From Harmothoe impar (taxonomy: Eukaryota > Annelida > Polychaeta > Phyllodocida > Polynoidae), in the NCBI GenBank assembly GCA_947462335.1, contig OX381716.1:4832438-4896437 (forward strand): a DNA stretch of 64,000 bases. Reading direction: 5' to 3'. How positions within the stretch are numbered: the stretch's first letter is position 1; every line of letters starts with the position of its first letter. Below the pieces are notes generated by a model. It was not told the origin of the DNA, did not search any database, and was given only the letters and a program-made list of their open reading frames with translations. Both the position numbers and the translations under genes were made by a program. Positions 1 through 11,148 of the stretch are shown here, in pieces.

Positions 1-78
1 TGGCTGATTCGTGGAAATTCATACACACAAAAATATCAATGTTTCCAGCATTGGCCACTTTCACATCCTACCGCATCT

Positions 79-302
79 TTAACCCTTTAAGGACGCATGT
101 TGCTAAAAGATGACATTGGTTGGCATGATCCACCAATGCTGCCCCGGTGAGTAGCTCGCCGGTGCTGCATTGGTGCATAATGCCGACCCTTCGGGAGTGT
201 CTCAACCCTGTAAGGTCGGCATGCTGCATGAATGCATCATTCATGCATCATGACGACCAACGCATGATGCATTAAGGTATCATGCTGTCCTTAAAAGGTT
301 AA
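79..302. mobile_element. piggyBac-like MITE, complete copy
   Basis: A ~220-bp element bounded by TTAA at both ends (79-82 and 299-302). The termini are inverted: it begins CCCTTTAAGGACG and ends with an imperfect reverse complement (CTGTCCTTAAAAGG). TTAA targets and CC-starting termini are the hallmark of piggyBac transposition. It has no coding capacity. The interior holds nested inverted repeats around GAGTARCTCGCCGG and TGCATGAATGCATCAT. Related copies lie at 1836, 3288 and 4176. Confidence 0.6.
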
Positions 303-1146
303 GCCATTTATCCATGTCACTATTACAATTATCTCTACTCATTTATCATTAATTACCCAAGCAAATTATTCACATCTGATATATCACATTGTATAGTGAT
401 TAATCTTGTATTCATGATAACCTGACTATGGCTATACTTAGGGAATGGGCATTTATTGGCTACGGGGGGAATAAAATATGTGCGGATGTGTGCGAAAAGT
501 CTCCTTAGAAATCAGTGTGTCCACTTGCATGTACCGTAAATTCTTGTCTATAAGCCAAACTCGTGTCTAGGAAGCACCCCTAACTTTGAAAAATTATAAA
601 CACCACAGAAGGGATTTGAAAATGGCTAAATTGGTACTGTTGTATAAATTTTAAAACTCTGGTATTAGCCACACTCTATATAAATATAAGAACAACTTTA
701 TTGTGAAAAGGTCACCCTTTCTTGCTGCATTGGTCTAAAGTATAAGTAAGCCATCTAGTGCTGTGAATAGGTCAGGAATTTAACACATTGTATATTTGTT
801 GGCAGGCACGGGGCACTGTTATTAACACAAATATCATCCCTATCCTAGTAGTATCCGACACTATGCTAGGCCACACAAAAAAATATAATTTGGTCAATGA
901 ATAAATGGTGCGAGCAAGTGAATTTTCTTCGTTTCTTAAAGTGTTTTTTTTCTTAATAGATTTTGGCCTTGGAAAAGTGAAGCGAGCAACAATCTGCAAA
1001 AAGTTCCCAGTTAACCCATGGCAAAAATATTTCCACCCTTCTCTCTCCCCACCGCCGCCATAATACAAGCATGGTCTATAGGGCATGTTCCCGTGTCAAG
1101 TTGTGGTAGGTATGAAATTCCACTGAGCACAGGACTGAACCAGACC
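303..1146. other. no recognisable gene
   Basis: AT-rich sequence with no coding signal I trust. Around 526-620 there is a degraded piece of the family that begins TACCGTAAAWTYC (better copies at 18493, 29345 and 31809). Positions 868-1020 resemble part of the nested palindrome at 7418-7676 (ggccacaccaaaa edge, 'gagcaac' motif). Confidence 0.4.
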
Positions 1147-1430
1147 TAAGGGAGTGGTCCTTAATCAATTACAAGGGGCTTGTGAAATTTGTGCATTGGT
1201 GTGAACATTTTTTATGCCCCCCTCCCCCCCCTCGAGAGCGCACAGAATAATTCGTGCCCCTCAGCCGAAGGGGCCCGAAAATCCACCCCCCCTTTGAGCT
1301 ATGATAACACCCAGATTTTTTTGCTGAAAAGGGACTACAATTTTTACTAACCCCCCCCCTCTTCAAGAGGGGTCAGACCTGTTCCCAAACTCACCATCCC
1401 CCCTGTAACTAATAAATGAACAGTCCCTAA
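1147..1430. mobile_element. MITE, TAAGGGAGTG family, copy 1
   Basis: Imperfect terminal inverted repeats of about 30 bp: the left end reads TAAGGGAGTGGTC and the right end GAACAGTCCCTAA. The interior is rich in C runs and in short hairpins such as cccctcttcaagagggg. Other copies are at 2790-3067 and 28198-28527. No ORF of its own is credible. Confidence 0.55.
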
Positions 1431-1835
1431 CTGACAAGTGTCACCGTAGTATAGACTGTCCTGACGCAGGAGGAGGAGGAGGAGGAGGCTCCCGGGTCCT
1501 GCTGGCACCCCCCCCCCCTTCCCCTCATCCCCACTTGGTTGGCACATACTCACAGTGGTAGCACTGGGACATGCTCCCTTTAAGGTCTTGTCCCGGGTCT
1601 TGCCTTGGGCATCATGATGCATGATTATGGCCCTGGCGAGTAACTCGCCAGTGCTGCATTCCAACAGATGTCAACTTTTACTGACATGCCGGCTTAAAGG
1701 GCTTAAAGGGTCCCCTACAAAGACAAGGTGCTTCTGAGCCGTGAATTAAAGTGCTATACGGCCTTTAAGGGTTAACGTAGAGCCGGTTTATAACCACTGA
1801 CCGGGCCCCTGACTGTCAGACAGATGAACAGTTGG

Positions 1836-1958
1836 TTAACCCTTAACCGACGCATGTGGCTAAAAGATGATATTTATCGTTATGATGCACCAATGCAGTG
1901 TCGATGAGTAACTCGCTGGTGTTGCATTGTCGCATCATGCCCACCCTTTGGGAGTGAT
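1836..1958. mobile_element. piggyBac-like MITE, truncated copy
   Basis: Starts at a TTAA followed by CCCTTAACCGACGCATG and matches the first half of the complete copies at 79 and 4176 (including the 'gagtaactcgc' palindrome). It stops after 'ccctttgggagtg', so the right end is missing. Confidence 0.5.
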
Positions 1959-1959
1959 A

Positions 1960-2245
1960 CAAGGTAACCCCCACTGTGTATGTGGGGGCTGTGTATTAAT
2001 AATGTGACTATACATCAGTAAAAATCTACACAGTTGACACAGCAGCAAGGGGGCTTTAAAAGTCGACATGTGCGACACAGGGGTTTTAAAAATCAACAGA
2101 CACAAAAATATATAGTAGAATGTACGAGATAGAAATTGACACAGCAACATGACCCTTTCCTAGAAATCAACACAGTAAAAAAGAACGGTGTACCCATGTA
2201 TAGTCACAATGATAGACACATACCAGTATAGGGTAGAATGCAGGT
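1960..2245. repeat. dispersed repeat, copy 1 of 2
   Basis: Begins near 'taacccccactgtgtatgtg' and runs through 'aaaagtcgacatgtgcgac' and 'aatcaacagacacaaaaata'. The same order of blocks returns at 4416-4690, again directly after a piggyBac-like MITE. The region appears to have been duplicated as a block and then diverged. Confidence 0.55.
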
Positions 2246-2290
2246 GTCCTGCACATGTTCGCCTTTGAACTATTTAATTGGGAATCCAGA

Positions 2291-2491
2291 GCCCAGTCTC
2301 CACTAGGGCGACACAGGTATCTGCGAAACATCGCGAAACATGGCAATTTTTCTGGTGTTTTCTTTTGCCTCATTTTGCCTCATTTAAAATGAGTCAAAAT
2401 GAGTCAAAGTGGGTCAAAATGAGGCAAAAGAAAACACAAAAAAGATTGCCATGTTTCACAGGTACCTGTGTCGCCCTAGTGGAGTGTGGGC
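2291..2491. repeat. palindromic MITE
   Basis: The two halves are near-perfect inverted copies. The left arm has CCACTAGGGCGACACAGGTA and GAAACATGGCAAT; the right arm has their reverse complements ending at TGGAGTGTGGGC. The centre contains alternating 'atgaggcaaaatgag' units on both strands. The transcript could fold into a ~90-bp hairpin. Confidence 0.6.
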
Positions 2492-2789
2492 TACAAAGAG
2501 GAAAAAAGTATTCCCTTTTTTTTTTTAATCAGGCAAGTGAAATCCATTAACAACATTTTTCAAAAAATGTTATTTCCATTTCAAAAAATTTGGTGCACGA
2601 AATCAATTGACCAACTTTTCCATGACAGCTGAGAATCACAGAGAGTTCCACCCTTCCCTCTCCCCACCGCCGCCGCCACTACTCCAAACTACACATAAAC
2701 TACATATAATACAAGCATGGTCTATAGGGCATGTTGCCGTGTCAAGTTGTGGTAGGTAAATTCCACTGAGCACAGGACTGAACTAGACC

Positions 2790-3067
2790 TAAGGGAGCGT
2801 TCATTAATTAATTACAAGGGGGTGGTGAAATTTTGCACATAGGCGGGAACATTTTTTGCGCCCCCCCTCGGGAGCGCAGAGTAATTTGCGCCCTCTCAGC
2901 CGAAGGGACCAAATAATCCCCCCCCGCCTTTGAACTATAGTAACACCCAGACTTTTTTGCTAAAAAGGGGCTACAATTTTTATTCCCTCCCCCCAAGAGG
3001 GGTTAGACATGTTTATGGCCCCTTCCCACCCCCACCCCCCCTGTGTAACTAATAAATGAACACTCCC
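2790..3067. mobile_element. MITE, TAAGGGAGTG family, copy 2
   Basis: Same family as 1147-1430, with matching flanks upstream ('gcatggtctatagggcatgt' at both 1070 and 2716). This copy and its flank therefore arose by duplication of a larger block rather than by an independent insertion. Confidence 0.5.
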
Positions 3068-3287
3068 GGGTGTAGACCGTTCTGACACAAGAGGAGGACG
3101 AGGATGTCGCTTGGAGAAGTCCCTCCTGTATACTATGGTAGCGGGATGCCTTATGTTGGCGGCCATTGCTAAGTCTGGTACTGGTGAGATAAGGCCTGAT
3201 AACAACTACCCCAAGATCTTTGCACAAAAGGAAATCTCGTGTATAAACCACACTCTGATGTTTGGAGGATGCTGTAACCCGCACCCG

Positions 3288-3412
3288 TTAACCCTTTAGG
3301 GAAGGCATGATGCCTTAATGAATCATGCCTTTTGGTCGTCATGATGTATGAATGCAGCCCTGGTGAGTAACTCACCAGTACTGCATTCAAGCATCATCCC
3401 GAGTTTCAGTTC
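3288..3412. mobile_element. piggyBac-like MITE fragment
   Basis: TTAA then CCCTTTAGGGAAGGCATGA, followed by the internal 'gagtaactcaccagtactgc' palindrome of the family. The right terminus is not recognisable. Confidence 0.4.
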
Positions 3413-3540
3413 TGTGAGGCCCAGAATGTGCAGGACACCTGGTCCGGCAGCACTAGCCATTTTGCAGGACCAGAGCCATTTTAGCCAGATATTGCCACTG
3501 TCCGGCATGTTTTGGCAAAGACTGCTCTAGGTATAGTGGG

Positions 3541-3822
3541 GGCCAGCACCATACACTGAAAAAGTAAACTTGTCTCCAGACTCATCGAAGTGACTATCAT
3601 AAAATAAAGAAGTCAAAAGTTGTCTAACCTATCAGGTTACAAATAGAATCTGGAGCTGGCAAATGTCGGGTTTTGGGCTGGCACATGCCAAGTGGGTCTT
3701 TTATCTCCAGCTAGAAGACCCGCTTCCTTGTCAGTTAGACAAGTTTTTGACTCGATTTTCTTATGACAGTCACTTAGAAGAGTCTTGAGACAAGTTTACT
3801 TTTTATGTGTATGTTGGTGCCT
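3541..3822. repeat. long inverted repeat / MITE
   Basis: Arms of roughly 70-80 bp (around 3543-3640 and 3740-3822) are inverted copies: 'aaagtaaacttgtct' on the left and 'agacaagtttacttttt' on the right, with 'gtgactatcata' against 'tatgacagtcac'. The spacer has its own inverted motif, 'ctggagctggc' and 'ctccagctag'. Confidence 0.55.
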
Positions 3823-4175
3823 CAGTCGGCACATACTCACAGTGGTAGCATTGGAGACACGCTCTGTGCGCGGAATGGGACACCCTACCAATAGGAAGCT
3901 TATTCCTTTAAGGTCTTGCCCTGGGTCTTGCCTTGGTCGTCATGATGCATAAACAGGGCCCTGGCGAGTAACTTGCCAGGGCTGCATTCCGACAGATGTC
4001 AACTTTTACTAAGGTTTAGCGATATGCCGGCTTAAATGGCCTTGGCCCCAACAAAGTCAAGGTGCTTCCTCCGACTCCTGAATTAGAGTGCTACACAGCC
4101 TCTACAGGGTTAACATCTAGTAGGTTTACAACCACCGACCCGGGCCCCTGACTTACCGGTTATATGTATAGTTGG

Positions 4176-4385
4176 TTAACCCTTTAAGGATGGCATCTGG
4201 CTAAAAGATGACATTTGTTGTCATGATGCACCAATGCAGCCCTGCCGAGTAACTCGCCGGTATTGCATTGGTGCATCATGCCCACCCTTTAGGAGTGTCT
4301 CAACTCCATAGGGTCGGCATAATGCATGAATGCACTCCTGGTGAGTTACTCACTATGGCGTATCACGTCGTCCTTAAAGGGTTAA
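4176..4385. mobile_element. piggyBac-like MITE, complete copy
   Basis: TTAA at 4176-4179 and at 4382-4385 flank CCCTTTAAGGATGGCAT and its inverted partner CGTCGTCCTTAAAGGG. It is the best-preserved member of the family in the window. Confidence 0.65.
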
Positions 4386-4415
4386 TGGACACACATATAT
4401 ATACTATATTATACA

Positions 4416-4690
4416 AGTTAACCCCCACTGTGTATGTGGGGGCTGTGTATTAATTATGTGACTATACATCTGTAAAAAGGGACACAATTGGCACAGCAGC
4501 ACGGGGGCTTTAAAAGTCGACACGTGCGACAGGGGGTTTTAGAAATCAACAGACACAAAAATATAGAGTAGAATGTACTAGATTAAAAAAAACAGTGACA
4601 TGGCCATTTTCTAGAAATCAACACAGTAATAAAGGAATGGTGTACCCATGTATAGTCACCATTATAGACAGATACCGGTATAGGGTAGAA
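4416..4690. repeat. dispersed repeat, copy 2 of 2
   Basis: Second copy of the block at 1960-2245, with small gaps. Both follow a piggyBac-like MITE, which supports a block duplication at the left end of the window. Confidence 0.55.
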
Positions 4691-4897
4691 TGCACTCACC
4701 ACTGTGTGTGTGGAGGCTGTGTGTAAACCCTGGGGAGGCTGGCCGTCTGACCGCCGGGTGTTACAGCAGAGGGAGCCTGGCTACAGGAGCTGATGTCCAT
4801 CCACGGTGATAACCTAGCAGCGGGATTAGCGAGCTGTGATCCACACACTGTGCCACGAGCAGCACACTACTCGTTATATAGGACCTAGTCATGACCT

Positions 4898-5026
4898 GAC
4901 TCCTGCTACAACTAGGTGAGGGTCCTGGTGGTACCAGACTCCTGCCACAACCAGGTGAGGGTCCTGGTGGTACCAGACTCCTGCCACAACTAGGTGAGGG
5001 CCCTGGTGGTACCAGACTCCTGCTAC
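4898..5026. repeat. short minisatellite, 39-bp unit
   Basis: About 3.3 tandem units starting GACTCCTGCYACAACYAGGT and ending CTGGTGGTACCA. Units differ at a few positions only. The reading frames across it are repeat translations, not genes. Confidence 0.75.
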
Positions 5027-5119
5027 ATGGGCATTTCTTAAAATCAACATGCGACATGGGGACCCCCCCCATCCATACCCCAAGGTAGCACAGATTACAC
5101 CAGTAGTACAAGAGAGGAT

Positions 5120-5235
5120 TTGTTGGTTGTTGGGCTGCTTAGCAGCTAGAAACATTTCAAGGGCGTTGATGGTGATCAAATCTATGAGGTGACTGAAGAT
5201 AGAAAGCATGTCCATACACTTTACAGAGACAATGG
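5120..5235. mobile_element. SINE-like interspersed repeat, copy
   Basis: Contains 'ttggttgttggg', 'catttcaagggcgttgatgg' (split here), 'gactgaagatagaaagc' and 'gagacaatgg'. Copies with the same block order are at 10841-10970, 22277-22467 and, inverted and more diverged, 13030-13230. Read on the minus strand the family ends in a (CAAC/AAAC)n tail after 'cgttaaa', as many invertebrate SINEs do. Confidence 0.55.
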
Positions 5236-5254
5236 TATGTTTTGTATACATAAA

Positions 5255-5380
5255 GCTGGGTCTCAGCAGATCAGGCTAATGTGAATGTCTTTGACTGGGT
5301 GCTTGTCAAAGATGGCACCGGGTCAAAGATGGCACCCGGTCAAAGACATTCACATTGACCTGATCTTGTGAAACATAGCC
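5255..5380. mobile_element. small MITE with internal 17-bp repeats
   Basis: Inverted termini (left GCTGGGTCTCAGCAGATCAG, right CTGATCTTGTGAAACATAGC) enclose direct iterations of the 17-bp motif GGTCAAAGATGGCACCS. It is a relative of the split element at 9170-9285/27795-27970, whose ends carry GGTCAGAGACGGCACCC iterations. Confidence 0.6.
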
Positions 5381-5701
5381 ACAAACGTGCAGCTGGGAAG
5401 GGGGAAAAATGGAAAATTTGCTAAAAGCCTAGCCACTTTTGACCAAATTCCACCTCAGCAAGGGTCACTTTTGACCAAAATCCCTCTCAGCACACAAAAT
5501 AAAACTGACTGCCCCCCCAGGGGGTCTCACCTCTCAGATCTCCTACAAAATGGTAGTGAGGGAGTCTAGTCCTTATACACATACAGCACAGCCTGCTAGC
5601 TGAACTACCAATGTGACGTGTGTATGTGGAGGTCCGTGTGGGCTTTTCCCTTCTCTACATACAGCCAATCAGAGGGGCTGCCTCAGGAAGTGCGGGAGTA
5701 C

Positions 5702-6031
5702 AGCCCAAATCCACGGCGACAAGAACCTGCGTTATAATGGTATCGCCCCTCTGCCACCACTATTTCGCTGCTATGTTGCCCTGCCGCACCATTTTTGCGC
5801 CTATTTTGCCGTGGACAGGCACGAAAAGGGAGCGGCAGGGCGAAATAGCGGTGGCAGAGGGGCTGTACCGTTTTAACGCAGGTTCTTGTCGCCGTGGATT
5901 TTGGGCTTTTGGCGGCACAGAGGCAAAATGAGGCCTGCAGAGGCACGATACAGTGAAATAGCTGCGATATAGCGGCATTAGAGGGGCGATACCATTTTAA
6001 CGCAGGATCCTGTCGCCGTGGACTTTGGGCT
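5702..6031. mobile_element. CpG-rich three-armed palindromic element
   Basis: The motif AGCCCAAATCCACGGCGACA opens the element. Its reverse complement recurs twice, ending near 5912 and 6031. Between them, 'tatcgcccctctgccacc' pairs with 'ggtggcagaggggc'. Both strands are open over ~250 bp only because of symmetric composition. CpG is much denser than in the flanks. Confidence 0.6.
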
Positions 6032-7354
6032 TACAACATGTATAAATGTATAATATTCAAATTTCGATGCATTTGCTAAAAAGTACAATTTCACATAAAC
6101 ACATTTAGATTCACAAATTTTGGAATATGGCTGTATAGTTATAGTTATACTGTTTAAATATTCGCCCTGTGCATATCTTCATGGATTTTCATTTGCACCA
6201 AATTCGCGAAAATATGCAAAGCCCGAAATAAAATACGTTTATAGTATACACTAGGATTTACATTAGTGAGACTAGTACCCGGATGGGCTAAGCGGGATGG
6301 TAGGGAGGGGAAGGGGAGGCCGACTTGGTGGTCTAAAACCAGTAGCCTGGGTGCCTACATAAAGGACCTCTAAATAGTGTACTTTTTCTGTTATGACCTC
6401 ATTCAATGTATTATGTATTACTGTTTATTAACAAACAACAAGAAATATCATTCATGAATAAATACACACTGCAAAATCGAAAAGTAGTTTGATTTTATTA
6501 AGATTTCCATCATTTGGCCCAAATAAGTACTCTCAGAGTGTGTAGAGATAAATAGCAGTCGCAGGCTAATTCCCGAGATATCTGGCTGTGAGAGTGAAGT
6601 AATAGGATCATAAAGTAATTGACAACATATATACATGAAATAACATGTTAAAGTAAACCTTTCTCTATGATTCTCTAAACGATATAGTATCTATATGCTC
6701 TACATCTAGCAATACTATTGTGCACATAGTGTCAGAGAGGTGACATGTGAATAAAGAATCAACAAGGACTGGAGACATAGTTTCTACACTTTATATACTT
6801 TGGTATACAATATGTACAAGTATGTAAGAGTGGTGGCAACTCTAATAGAAGCTACATGGTGATGCTACCTGTGCGCTGGCGGCTCGCACTCTAACAGAGT
6901 CTGCTACAAGTATAATGTATATATCTAAATGTGTCATATCGCATGTGCATAGGGGCATGGATACATGTCCCTACCAGTATGCTAATTAGTAGATGAGAGC
7001 TGCTCCTGCATGGCTACTAACTGTATGATTATGAGTACATGGGATAACTATTGTATAGGCTACAGATATATGTCTTGGGAGACCGGTCACCAATGACAAT
7101 AGTATTTATGGCAATAAGCCCGCTGACAATATGGTCCCACGCATATATATTCTAAAGTTTTTTGGTATTTGGGATTTAATAAAAACAACAACATATAAAT
7201 AGGGCACACAGTCTGTATGTGGCACAAGTATAGCTTTCACCTACTACCACTAAATAAAGCAGGGGTAGGGCATTAGCCTCACGTGTACAACATCAGTCGG
7301 GCCCTATGCGGCATTTTATCCATACATGAAACTATGACAATCCGAGGCGGAGCT
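6032..7354. other. AT-rich, no recognisable gene
   Basis: I see no coding region, RNA gene or clear repeat here. A piece near 6140-6235 with 'aaattcgcgaaaatatgca' resembles the arm of the palindrome at 52441-52606 and a fragment near 8455-8520. Confidence 0.4.
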
Positions 7355-7772
7355 GCCAGGGAGCTGTTTCTCCACATCTCCAGATGATACGGAGGGTCCG
7401 TATGACAGAAGCGTCCATATGGCCACACCAAAATAAAATGTTGGTCCATGGATTTTGGCTTTTAAAGATAGGTGAGGGCAGGCAATTTTTTTCCCATTTT
7501 TTTTGGTCTGTGGATTTTAACCTTGAATCAAGTGGAGTGAGCAACTTTCTCTTTTTTTCTTATTCCTCAGAAAATTATCCGTAGACCATATTTTTTTCAA
7601 AACAGAAAAAAAATGCATTTTCGAAAATATGGTGCGGGAAATCCTTAGACTAACTTTTTTTTTGGTGTGGCCTATGATATAAATGTGTATTAAACTGTAT
7701 ACACATTTTTATAATACGGACCGTTTTCTGTCATACAGACTCTGTGTATCATGTGGAGAAACAGCGCCCTGG
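7355..7772. mobile_element. nested MITE pair
   Basis: The outer arms are inverted copies: left GGGAGCTGTTTCTCCACAT and right ATGTGGAGAAACAGCGCCC, each followed inward by a GGTCCGTATGACAG-type block. Inside, 7418-7676 is a second inverted-repeat unit bounded by 'ggccacacc' and 'ggtgtggcc'. One MITE has inserted into another. Confidence 0.6.
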
Positions 7773-8796
7773 GATTTTGTGGAATAATTACTTGTACATA
7801 CGTATATGACAGTGAGATTAAATTCAGAGTTTTTCTTTCAATTACAGGTTCTCAGTTAGGTCTTTTTTAATAATTTGGATTACGGATGTGCTACTGGGAT
7901 TTCTCTTCTTTTTTCTTATCTCTGCCCACTGGGATTTTTGAAACAGAAAAACCATGAAGAAATACTTCATGCTGACCAGCAAAACTCAACAAATTGGTGA
8001 CATTTGAAATAGAAACAGGCGAAGAGAGGATAAAAAAAGCAGGTGTTTGGGTCATGCCCCCCCCCCCAGAAAATATTAAAATTGCTGAATTTTGATGAGT
8101 TAAAACCCACTCTTGAATGATCTAATAAACAATAACCACAGGCCCTATCATGGTGCAGTATAACTGCCTTTTAATGTCAAATAATTCTGTAAAATGTTAG
8201 GGGGGGGGGTAAAAACATAGTCTTGCCCCCCACCCCCACCCTGTCCCCCAGTTCTGCTGCCACTGTATCTTCATTTAAAAGAGGATTGCCGTGCTTTTTT
8301 CTTTTCCCCCTCTGCCCTCTGGGACATGTTGTGACCCAGCTCCCTAGGTGTGTAGGTTATCGTACAGTAATAGGAGATGGGTGAGCTACCTCAGGGAGTT
8401 CCCCTGCTACATGCCAACCACAATATCCTCCTTCTGTATCATGTACTGTAAACAGATTTTATTTTGCGATGTACACATTTTAAATTAAAATTCGTGAAAA
8501 TATGTGCAGCATAAACATTAATCGAGTATAGCTATGCAACTACCATATTGTAAAATCCATTGAAGCCATCATAAAAATCGAGTGGTGGTTTTTTTTTCAT
8601 TTCAAGTATAATTATTGTACAGGCAAAATGCTATATATATATATATCTGTTACTGGTATTAGGTACATGTTATAAATGTGTTTATATTGGATAAAGGAAT
8701 AAATGAATCTTATGTCATATATATTATAATGATCATCACCTGCCATCACCTGGCATAGCCAGCCCTACCGTCTCCAAGGTAAAAAAGTATAGCACG
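7773..8796. other. no recognisable gene
   Basis: AT-rich sequence with C-run and G-run homopolymers (8058, 8202) and a (TA)n run at 8634. It runs directly into the LINE ORF1 fragment, so part may be LINE 5' sequence, but I cannot demonstrate that. Confidence 0.35.
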
Positions 8797-9169
8797 GTGG
8801 GCGACCCGAGTGTTATAACTCAATTTAAAAAGATTAATGAATCCACCCTTGAACGCCTTGGATCTATAGATAATTCTCTTATTGGCCTCACCAAAAGGAT
8901 TGATGATAACATGGAAGCCATTGACACTTACGTTACTGCTTATGACCTAAAGGTGGTGGGTTTAACACAGAGGCTCGAGGATCTGGAGGGGTGCAGGGAC
9001 ACGTCTCCTACCTATTGTAGGCAACTGGAACTGGATAACTCCAGACTGGAATACAAGCTGGAGAAACTGTCCATGAGAGTATGTCAAAATGACGAAATGT
9101 TAAAGCGTCATAACATACTCATAGAAGCAGTGCCAGAGAAGCAGGGCGACAACCCCAAAAAGATCCTGA
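8797..9169 (+). pseudogene. L1-type LINE ORF1 fragment, 5' half
   Basis: An open frame of about 124 codons reads as a coiled coil (heptad-like LTQRLEDLEG, LEYKLEKLSMRV) followed by the start of the L1 ORF1 RNA-binding region (KRHNILIEAVPEK, then NPKKILR). ORF1 proteins of L1-like retrotransposons bind their own RNA. There is no ATG; the frame is open upstream into 'agtatagcacggtg'. The frame is interrupted at 9170 by a transposon, and the continuation lies 18.8 kb away at 27971. CTGA is present on both sides of the interruption. This is a dead fragment. Confidence 0.7.
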
Positions 9170-9285
9170 GGCTGTGTCTCGCGACCTTGGGACAATGTTT
9201 TTGTCTCTGACCGGGTGCCGTCTCTGACCGGCTTGGCTTGATAAGGTCAAAATACTAGCAGCAGGAGGCTAATTATAATTATAAC
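9170..9285. mobile_element. left part of a split TIR element
   Basis: Begins GGCTGTGTCTCGCGACCTTG and continues through ACAATGTTTTTGTCTCTGAC and one to two copies of a CGGGTGCCGTCTCTGAC repeat. The inverted partner closes at 27970. The preceding CTGA (9166-9169) is repeated after the right end (27971-27974), so this is a non-autonomous DNA element with a 4-bp duplication. It was later split by the Polinton at 9292. Confidence 0.7.
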
Positions 9286-9291
9286 TATGAT

Positions 9292-10165
9292 AGTAGTATA
9301 GTATGTATCGGAACGGGACTATGCTTAAGTACTGTTTATTACTCAATCGATATGCAGCCAATCAGAGGCCTCCCTTTTGGCGGGAAATTCAAAAGCAGCC
9401 AATGAGAGGCCTCCCTTTTGGCGGGAAATTCAAATAGGTCACGTGACCGGAAGTGACCTACTTCCGGTCACGTGACCTTTGGGCGGGAAATTCAAATAGG
9501 TCACGTGACCGGAAGTGACCTACTTAAGAGGGTCACGTGACCACCATGTTGGCGGGAAATTCAAATAGGTCACGTGACTGGAAGTGACCTACTTAAGGGG
9601 GTCACGTGACTACTATGTTGGCGCGAATTTCAAATAAGTCACTTGAGATTTTTATAGATAAATAAATTTTAAAAAGAAAAAGCAAGCTGATAGCTTGCTA
9701 AAAAATATTTTAAAAATGTGGCTCTTTTTTTTAGGGGGGGGAGGGGCACTCTGGGGGGCACTCTTTAAGATGCATAGGGGGGGAGGGGGGGAGGGGGGGA
9801 GGGGGGGAGGGGGGAGGGGTTTTTAAGAGTAAGACTCACTCTCTGCCCTCTCTTTTAGAGGGCAGAGAGGCGAGTCTACTGGTTCGTCTACTTACAATGA
9901 AGATTGAAATGTATCATGATGCGTTTATGATGATGTGCATCATGATGTGACTATCTTACAACCCTATAAGAAATAAGCAAGGTCTCTCTCCTATACATAG
10001 GCGTACTTACACTGGCTATTTGTAAAGTAATGAATACGACTTCCTCATTAAAATTGTCATCTACAACTCTTTCAATCTTAAGGCTTTTTTTTTTTGAGTT
10101 CATTCTTTTTTTTCAAATTTGGTCCTACCTCAAAAGAGGAATAGGACTCTGGTACAATTGTCGCT
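9292..10165. repeat. left TIR of the 18.5 kb element
   Basis: About 870 bp that recur inverted at 26765-27788. The outer third is built from repeated blocks: CCAAT boxes (agccaatcagag), GGCGGGAAATTC, the palindrome GGTCACGTGACC and CCGGAAGTGACC. The middle has a G-rich tract (9775-9822) and a hairpin (9840-9872, ctctgccctctcttttagag). The inner part ends near 'gaggaataggactctg'. Confidence 0.85.
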
Positions 10166-10782
10166 TGCTCATCAGAGCCGGGGTGTAGAAGGCCCCTGCC
10201 CTGTCGGGTACGTTCTAATGAGATAGATCGCACTCTGGTACGTTTTGGTTGGTTTGGAGCTCTCGGCCGACTGTCTTATGCACCCGAAAGAACCAGACTT
10301 TCGGTGTCTCATGATAAAACTGACGCGTTATACTAAGTGCTGGATTACTTTCTCATTTTTTATTGTTCTATCCGATGCTTATTTAATTTTTGCACTGATA
10401 AAAACGGCTAGCTTGTACAAACACATGTTCTATTTAAGCGTTAAGTGTAGAAAATGAACAGAACAGTGCACAGAAAAATAGCGCTACCGACTACATTTCG
10501 CCCAGTCACTCAGCGGAGAACAAAAGAACTACTGACGTAGTGTACCCGCTATTCCGACAGTTGGCGCCACCGTTCGAATCTTTATACTTTTCCCGCGTGC
10601 GACATGAAGCCCTGGGGTGGGTACTGGCTGTTTGGTTGTAGGTACCGAAACATAAACTACAGCCAGCCCATGCCATGGTGAGACAGCTCTCTTATTCCCC
10701 CTTGAGTAGCGTCCGTAGGGCATATGACAAAACCTAGTCCCGTACACTGAGCAGCTTTAGGTCTGAAGTCTCATACAGAAAA
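10166..10782. other. no recognisable gene
   Basis: Unique-looking sequence just inside the left TIR. The longest open frame (10245-10457, + strand, 70 codons) matches nothing I know and has no supporting signals. Confidence 0.35.
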
Positions 10783-11120
10783 TATGTGGGTGTGTGTTTG
10801 GGTGTGGGTGTGTGGGTGTGTGGGTGTGTGGGTGTGTGGGTTGGTTGGTTGTTGGGTTGCTTTACGCCCTAGTTAACAGCTATGGTCATTTCAAGGGCGG
10901 TGATGGTGATCGAATCTATGAGGTGACTGAAGATAGAAAGCACGTCCCTACACTTTTACCGAGACAATGGTTCTTTTACATCCCACACTACATAGGGGTG
11001 TGTGGGTGTGTGGGTGTGTGCGTGTGGGTGTGTGTGTCTGTGTGTGTGTGTGTGTCTGTGTGTGTCTGTGTGTGTCTGTGTGTGTGCCTGTGTGTGTGTG
11101 TCTGTGTGTGTCTGTGTGGC
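10783..11120. repeat. GT-rich microsatellites around a SINE copy
   Basis: (GGTGTGT)n at 10788-10840 and (TGTGTGTC)n-like sequence at 10995-11117 flank a SINE-like copy (10841-10970: 'ttggttgttgggttgc', 'gactgaagatagaaagcac', 'gagacaatgg'). The 112-codon frame across this region is a translation of the repeats. Confidence 0.7.
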
Positions 11121-11148
11121 CTTATAAATTAGAGTTAGGGGCTTAATC

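Noticed and set aside
5613..5978. Overlapping ORFs on both strands in the CpG-rich element
   Set aside because: Symmetric open frames caused by the palindrome; no family.
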